From the NCBI GenBank assembly GCA_002452425.1, contig DKFQ01000004.1:1-10073 (forward strand): a stretch of DNA of 10,073 bases. The letters run 5' to 3'. Positions within the stretch are counted from its first letter, which is position 1; each line of letters starts with the position of its first letter. This document shows positions 6,859 through 10,073 of the stretch, in pieces. Below the pieces are notes generated by a model, which saw nothing but the letters and a program-made list of their open reading frames with translations, was not told the DNA's origin and did not search any database. The translations under genes were made by a program, and so were the position numbers. Source of the DNA: Sulfurimonas sp. UBA6792. Its GTDB lineage: Bacteria; Campylobacterota; Campylobacteria; Campylobacterales; Sulfurimonadaceae.

Positions 6859-6898
6859 AAGAGTATCCCTATTTTACGGTGATACTCTTTGATTTTTT
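6858..6898. terminator. Bidirectional intrinsic terminator between convergent aroE and hsp20
   Basis: AAAGAGTATC (6858-6867) and GATACTCTTT (6881-6890) form a perfect 10-bp stem with a 13-nt loop. On the plus strand the stem runs into TTT-GA-TTTTTT (to 6898). On the minus strand it ends TTTTAAATC. It starts at the last base of the aroE stop codon, and its right arm is the coding sequence for the C-terminal SKSI residues of the convergent Hsp20 gene, whose stop codon is in the loop. Confidence 0.85.
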
Positions 6899-7294
6899 GG
6901 ATTCAACCTTTTCTAGAGTTATATAAAGCCTTCCATCTTCATATTTTGCATCTATCTTCTCTCTATCAATCGTATCTGAGAGTATAAAGCTTCTTGAGAT
7001 AAGCCCAAAATTTGACTCACAAAGATAGTAATCATCTTTTTTTGTCTCATTTTTGTATTTTCTGGTTGCGCTGATGGTGAGGTAGTTGCCCTCCACCTTG
7101 ATATCAATATCCTCTTTTGTTACACCTGGCAAATCTACTTCTATGCTAAAAATATCGCTTGAGTGCTTTGCCAGATTTGCAAAAGGGAGATGTCTTGCGA
7201 CGTTGTCAAATGTCTCTTTTACCACTTCCAATCCCTGCTCCACTTTTTCTTCTACTTTATCAACCAGTTTTTTTGAAGTTTTAACTAAATCCAT
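6869..7294 (-). CDS. Small heat shock protein, Hsp20/alpha-crystallin family, divergent member (second of pair)
   Basis: A predicted ATP-independent holdase that binds unfolding proteins as an oligomer. The 141-residue product has an alpha-crystallin domain at about 48-130, with IEVDLPGVTKEDIDIKVEGNYLTISATR early and YEDGRLYITLEKV at its end, and a short C-terminal tail ending SITVK. The N-terminal arm (1-40) is a charged, amphipathic helix-like stretch (LVKTSKKLVDKVEEKVEQ and onward) with none of the Arg/Tyr/Phe-rich sequence of its neighbour. C92 lies within the crystallin domain. The start is ATG 7294, with AAGGAG about 6 nt upstream. It lies 15 nt downstream of the other hsp20 and is presumably co-transcribed. 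The last codons form one arm of the shared terminator. Confidence 0.92.
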   Translation of the reverse strand: MDLVKTSKKLVDKVEEKVEQGLEVVKETFDNVARHLPFANLAKHSSDIFSIEVDLPGVTKEDIDIKVEGNYLTISATRKYKNETKKDDYYLCESNFGLISRSFILSDTIDREKIDAKYEDGRLYITLEKVESKKSKSITVK

Positions 7295-7309
7295 GAAAAT
7301 CTCCTTACT

Positions 7310-7720
7310 TTATTTGATTTCTATCTTTTTAGTTGGATTTTGAGCAATTTGGAGTTTTGGTATGACAACTTCTAAAACACCATCTTGTGTTGCTGCTCTG
7401 ATATTTTCTACATCAACCTTCTCAGGTAGAGTGAAACTTCGCTGAAACTTCCCATAACTACTCTCTATCTTATAGTAGTCTTGCTCTTTTACTTCACTCT
7501 TAGTTTCTCTTTTTCCGGAAATAGTCAAAACATTATTCTCGACATCTATACTGATATCCTCTTTTTTGACACCCGGTAAATCAACATCCACATGGTACGC
7601 ATCACTGCCTTCTCTCGTGTTTACGGCAGGCTTAAAGTCAACCATCACATCACCCTCTTTAAAAAAATCATAACCTCTTCTTCTATAACCTTGAGGATTT
7701 AAATATCTTGAAACTAACAT
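7310..7720 (-). CDS. Small heat shock protein, Hsp20/alpha-crystallin family (first of pair)
   Basis: A predicted holdase chaperone of canonical bacterial Hsp20 type, 136 residues. The N-terminal arm (1-38) is aromatic- and Arg-rich (MLVSRYLNPQGYRRRGYDFF). The alpha-crystallin domain spans about 41-123, with AYHVDVDLPGVKKEDISIDV at its start and the end motif DGVLEVVIPK (113-122). The C-terminus carries an IEI tripeptide, the I-x-I motif used to dock subunits. The start was set at ATG 7720 because AGAGGTG lies 5 nt upstream. The longer open frame to 7756 would run through the candidate promoter and add MSYKILFKRGVV, which has no ribosome site. It is the first gene of a two-gene unit and has its own candidate promoter and a dyad operator upstream. 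Confidence 0.94.
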   Translation of the reverse strand: MLVSRYLNPQGYRRRGYDFFKEGDVMVDFKPAVNTREGSDAYHVDVDLPGVKKEDISIDVENNVLTISGKRETKSEVKEQDYYKIESSYGKFQRSFTLPEKVDVENIRAATQDGVLEVVIPKLQIAQNPTKKIEIK

Positions 7721-7725
7721 CACAA

Positions 7726-7732
7726 CACCTCT
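7726..7732 (-). promoter_or_regulatory. Ribosome binding site that fixes the start of the first hsp20 at 7720
   Basis: AGAGGTG on the minus strand is followed by 5 nt and then ATG at 7720. This supports the shorter 136-residue reading over an upstream in-frame ATG at 7756. Confidence 0.75.
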
Positions 7733-7742
7733 TTTAAATAAA

Positions 7743-7750
7743 ATTTTATA
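7743..7750 (-). promoter_or_regulatory. Candidate -10 box of the hsp20 pair
   Basis: TATAAAAT on the minus strand would place the transcript start near 7736, about 16 nt before ATG 7720. That leader is too short to fold into a typical RNA thermometer. The -35 region is not consensus and falls inside the dyad at 7749-7772. Confidence 0.5.
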
Positions 7751-7772
7751 GCTCAAATCACTCTTTAAGCTA
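7749..7772. promoter_or_regulatory. Imperfect dyad overlapping the hsp20 promoter, possible operator
   Basis: TAGCTCAAA (7749-7757) and TTTAAGCTA (7764-7772) are inverted copies with one mismatch and a 6-bp spacer. The dyad spans roughly -13 to -36 relative to the predicted start, a place where a repressor would block polymerase. It does not match CIRCE or the FNR and CRP consensus half-sites. In minus-strand RNA the mismatch becomes a U-G pair, so a weak hairpin is the alternative reading. Confidence 0.4.
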
Positions 7773-7804
7773 CTGAAATGATAGTAAAATCTGAAAAAGA
7801 GTTT

Positions 7805-7820
7805 TGCTACTTAAGTAGCA
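7805..7820 (-). terminator. Palindrome over the crp/fnr-type stop codon, possible weak terminator
   Basis: TGCTACTTAAGTAGCA is a perfect 16-bp palindrome, giving an RNA stem of 6 bp with a UUAA loop. It contains the stop codon (TAG, 7807-7809) of the regulator gene. On the minus strand it is followed by AAAACTC and then a run of five T (7794-7798), so the T-tract is displaced and termination would be inefficient at best. Confidence 0.4.
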
Positions 7821-8490
7821 TTTTGGAGTTTTTTTCTAAAAGTTTTTGAAGATTTGATATTTTTATATTTTTTCTACCTGTCTCGACCAAGCCATCGTCT
7901 CTAAGCTCTTTGATAGCTCTCTCTAGCACATGCCTAACACTACCAAGAAGCTTTGAAATTTCGCTATTTGAGAGATTTTGTAAAAGATTGTATTTAAAAT
8001 GCTCCTCTGTATCTAAGTTTTGCAACAGTAGATGTACAAGTCTCTCTTTTACATCGTAAAGCGATACCTCAGTTGCCAAATCCTCCAAATAGCGCATTTG
8101 TGATGCGAGATAGGGAAAAAACATCTTGTTAAACTTTGGGCTATTTTCTATCCAGTATCTAACCTTCTCTATCGAAAGTTGAAGCAGTTTTGCATCCTCT
8201 AAAACCTCATATATAACCTCGTGAGGCTTTTTGTCGAGTAAAGAGAGGACATCAAACATATCTCCCCGCTTATAGATAAAGAGGGTCTGCTCTTTGGATG
8301 TCTCAAAATTTATCTGATATGTCTTAACTTTGCCATCTAACACTATATAAAAATGGTGAAGCAAATCTTTTGTAGAAAACGGTGAAGTGCCTTTTTTGTA
8401 CTCTACGCTTTTTGAAGAAGCATAAAAATCACCCTCAAGTTCTTTATCGACATTTTGAAGAAGTTCTATCTCATATACTGGCTTTTGCAT
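7807..8490 (-). CDS. Crp/Fnr family transcriptional regulator
   Basis: A 227-residue cytoplasmic DNA-binding regulator. An N-terminal cyclic-nucleotide-binding-type beta barrel (about 20-110, with FYIVLDGKVKTYQ at 47-59 and YKRGDMFDVLSLLD at 73-86) is followed by a long dimer helix (about 115-145). A C-terminal winged helix (about 145-212) has LSNSEISKLLGSVRHVLERAIKEL at its core (shown in part: recognition helix from S184). The protein has no cysteine, so it cannot carry an FNR iron-sulfur cluster, and the cAMP-pocket signature of Crp is not recognisable. The position of Crp E181 appears to be His (H187), implying a different target sequence. ATG 8490 has no Shine-Dalgarno, and a TATAAT lies 7 nt upstream. 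It sits 20 nt after hypF and upstream of the hsp20 pair. Ligand and targets are unknown. Confidence 0.88.
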   Translation of the reverse strand: MQKPVYEIELLQNVDKELEGDFYASSKSVEYKKGTSPFSTKDLLHHFYIVLDGKVKTYQINFETSKEQTLFIYKRGDMFDVLSLLDKKPHEVIYEVLEDAKLLQLSIEKVRYWIENSPKFNKMFFPYLASQMRYLEDLATEVSLYDVKERLVHLLLQNLDTEEHFKYNLLQNLSNSEISKLLGSVRHVLERAIKELRDDGLVETGRKNIKISNLQKLLEKNSKMLLK

Positions 8491-8497
8491 AAGAATT

Positions 8498-8503
8498 ATT
8501 ATA
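8498..8503 (-). promoter_or_regulatory. Candidate -10 box of the Crp/Fnr-type gene, predicting a leaderless mRNA
   Basis: TATAAT on the minus strand, preceded by TGC, lies in the 20-nt gap after hypF. Seven bases (AATTCTT) separate it from ATG 8490, so transcription would begin at or next to the start codon. The -35 position reads GATACA, a poor match. No Shine-Dalgarno is present, consistent with leaderless translation. Confidence 0.5.
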
Positions 8504-8510
8504 GCAAAAA

Positions 8511-10073
8511 TTATGTGATTTGTATCGCCGCAATCGACTGTCCGTAAGCGATTGCGGCGTCATTACTGACAAACGATTCAGGCAAAATAACATCGGGAAT
8601 CTTTCTCATAATCAACCTTAAAAGCACTCTGTTTTGAAACACTCCTCCGCCCAAAACCAATGGCAAATCGTACTTTTTGTGCATCCCATAAATAATCTCG
8701 ACTATCGTATTAAAAAACTTTGAAACTGCTACTCGTACATCTTTTTCATCTAAAATCTGTTTTACTATTTGGCTAAAATCTATCTCGTTATCTTGCATAC
8801 TAAACTCATAATACTCTGCACTGTTTTCATCATAGAAGCTCTCCAAAAGCAACCCGCTCTCGCCCTCGTAACTGCAAACCTGAACAACATCCAAAAGAGA
8901 TGCAACAGCATCAAATAGCCGTCCGCATGAGCTGCTAAGAGGTGCATTTAGTCCATTCTTCCATGCCGTGTAGAGTGTTTTTATCTCTTCTTTTCTAAAT
9001 GAGGCGATTGTCGGATTGTTAAGATTAAAAACTCCATCACCGTATATCTCAAACAAGAAGCTAAGGGCAACACGCCTCGGCTCTTTTATAGCCTTTTCAC
9101 CGCCAAGAAGTTTAAAGTATTTGAAATGCTCTACTCGCTCATAAGAACTGTTGTCACAAACAAAAAACTCTCCGCCCCAAAGATTGCCGTCATCCCCATA
9201 CCCAGTTCCGTCAAAACTCACGCCCAAAACTTTTGTCGTTATACCATTTACACCCATAGTTGCCAAAATATGCGCATAGTGATGCTGAACTTGTAGTAAC
9301 TCTATATCTTTGTTTTGCGCTTTTAACTCTTTGGCGTATTTGGTGGATTCATAGTTTGGATGTTTGTCGCAAACGACTATATCTGGAGTAAAATCATAAA
9401 TCCTCTTTAGCGTCTCTATATGTGATTTGAAATGCTCTATGCTGGACAAACTCCCCAAATCCCCTATATAGGGTGAGAGAATCACGCTATCTTCTACGGT
9501 TATGGCAACCGTGCTTTTCTGATTTGCTCCAAGTGCCAAAATCTTTTTATCTGTTTTTTGCGGAAGTTTTAGGTATAGAGGCGCGTATCCTCTTGCGTTT
9601 CTCAGCATAAACACTCTCTCGTTTTCAACAAAGGCAACCGAGTCGTCACAGCTGTTTAGTATCTCTCTGTTATGCTCCAAACAGTAGTCCCAAATGCCCC
9701 GCAGCTTCATAATATCATCATAAGTAGTACATAATGGCTCATCAGAGATATTTGCGCTTGTAGCGACTACGGGGCGGTTTAACTTTTGCAAGATAAGATG
9801 ATGAAGCGGAGTGTATGCCAAAAAAAGACCGATTTGGTTGATATTTGGAGCGACAAAATCACTAAGAGAGTTATCGTCTCTTTTTTTAAGCAAAACTATC
9901 GGTCGTCTGTTTGAACAAAGCAGTTCTTCCTCTTTTGCGTTTATGCAGGCAATCTGCCTAGCCGCATTGACATCTTTTACCATCACTCCAAAAGGTTTTG
10001 AGGGTCGTTGTTTTCTCTCTCGCAGAAGTTTAAGGGCTTTATCATTTGAGGCATCGCAAACCAGATGATAACC
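8511..10073 (-). CDS. hypF: Carbamoyltransferase HypF, [NiFe]-hydrogenase maturation, 5' truncated by the window edge
   Basis: HypF makes the carbamoyl group from carbamoyl phosphate and ATP and passes it to HypE, giving the CN ligands of [NiFe]-hydrogenase. The frame is open to the last base, so the gene continues beyond the window. The 520 visible residues begin GYHLVCDASNDKAL, the start of the YrdC-like domain (about 1-165, including RPVVATSANISDEPLC at 100-115). The acylphosphatase and zinc-finger domains should be outside the window. The Kae1-like domain (about 178-520) shows ILALGANQKST, the metal-binding HHYAH (264-268), SFDGTGYGDDG (286-296), LGGGVFQN (474-481) and SNDAAIAYGQ (503-512). 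An internal GTG at 9986 is not the start. The visible part is intact. The regulator gene follows 20 nt downstream. The other hyp genes are not seen here. Confidence 0.95.
   Translation of the reverse strand, partial: GYHLVCDASNDKALKLLRERKQRPSKPFGVMVKDVNAARQIACINAKEEELLCSNRRPIVLLKKRDDNSLSDFVAPNINQIGLFLAYTPLHHLILQKLNRPVVATSANISDEPLCTTYDDIMKLRGIWDYCLEHNREILNSCDDSVAFVENERVFMLRNARGYAPLYLKLPQKTDKKILALGANQKSTVAITVEDSVILSPYIGDLGSLSSIEHFKSHIETLKRIYDFTPDIVVCDKHPNYESTKYAKELKAQNKDIELLQVQHHYAHILATMGVNGITTKVLGVSFDGTGYGDDGNLWGGEFFVCDNSSYERVEHFKYFKLLGGEKAIKEPRRVALSFLFEIYGDGVFNLNNPTIASFRKEEIKTLYTAWKNGLNAPLSSSCGRLFDAVASLLDVVQVCSYEGESGLLLESFYDENSAEYYEFSMQDNEIDFSQIVKQILDEKDVRVAVSKFFNTIVEIIYGMHKKYDLPLVLGGGVFQNRVLLRLIMRKIPDVILPESFVSNDAAIAYGQSIAAIQIT

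Noticed and set aside
7721..7756. Upstream ATG (7756) extending the first Hsp20 by 12 residues
   Set aside because: It has no ribosome site and overlaps the candidate promoter; ATG 7720 has AGAGGTG 5 nt upstream and gives a normal Hsp20 N-terminus.
7749..7772. CIRCE element (HrcA site) upstream of hsp20
   Set aside because: The arms do not match the TTAGCACTC/GAGTGCTAA consensus and the spacer is 6 rather than 9 bp.
9984..9986. GTG as the start of the hypF reading frame
   Set aside because: The frame continues to the window end and encodes the characteristic YrdC-domain opening GYHLVCDA; the gene is truncated by the window, not short.
9811..10068. Plus-strand open frame opposite hypF
   Set aside because: It is antisense to a strongly conserved domain and shows no family features or ribosome site.

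Overview
The window looks like chromosomal DNA from a member of the Campylobacterota (formerly Epsilonproteobacteria), most likely Sulfurimonas or a close relative. The reasons are the AT-rich sequence, strongly Campylobacter/Helicobacter-like LysS and GlyA proteins, and the gene order fur-lysS-glyA-DUF1882-SPOR-aroE, which I recall as the order in Campylobacter jejuni. The genus is an inference; the phylum is well supported. I see no mobile elements, tRNAs, rRNAs or CRISPR arrays.

Left block, plus strand (1-6858): the 3' part of fur, lysS (lysyl-tRNA synthetase), glyA (serine hydroxymethyltransferase), a DUF1882-type protein, a membrane-anchored SPOR-domain protein, trpE (anthranilate synthase component I) and aroE (shikimate dehydrogenase). 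The first four are separated by only 9-19 nt and are probably co-transcribed. The later gaps are larger (41-82 nt) and hold hairpins and candidate -10 boxes, so internal promoters are possible. AroE acts upstream of chorismate and TrpE uses chorismate, so the last two genes belong to one biosynthetic route. lysS, trpE and aroE all appear to start at TTG.

A bidirectional intrinsic terminator (6858-6898) touches the aroE stop codon and lies inside the 3' end of the convergent small heat-shock gene.

Right block, minus strand (6869-10073), in transcription order: hypF (hydrogenase maturation carbamoyltransferase, its 5' end beyond the window), a Crp/Fnr-family regulator, and two adjacent but divergent Hsp20 genes. 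The regulator has a TATAAT box so close to its ATG that a leaderless transcript is likely. The hsp20 pair has its own candidate promoter overlapped by an imperfect 24-bp dyad, a possible operator.

The most interesting observation is in the DUF1882 protein (3235-3780). Its sequence follows, in order, the landmarks I associate with archaeo-eukaryotic primase (AEP) domains of the helicase-primase (TOTE) type. The second acid of motif I is Asn and the third motif is missing, which suggests a degenerate primase fold kept in a housekeeping operon. This is a hypothesis for fold comparison, not a demonstrated function.
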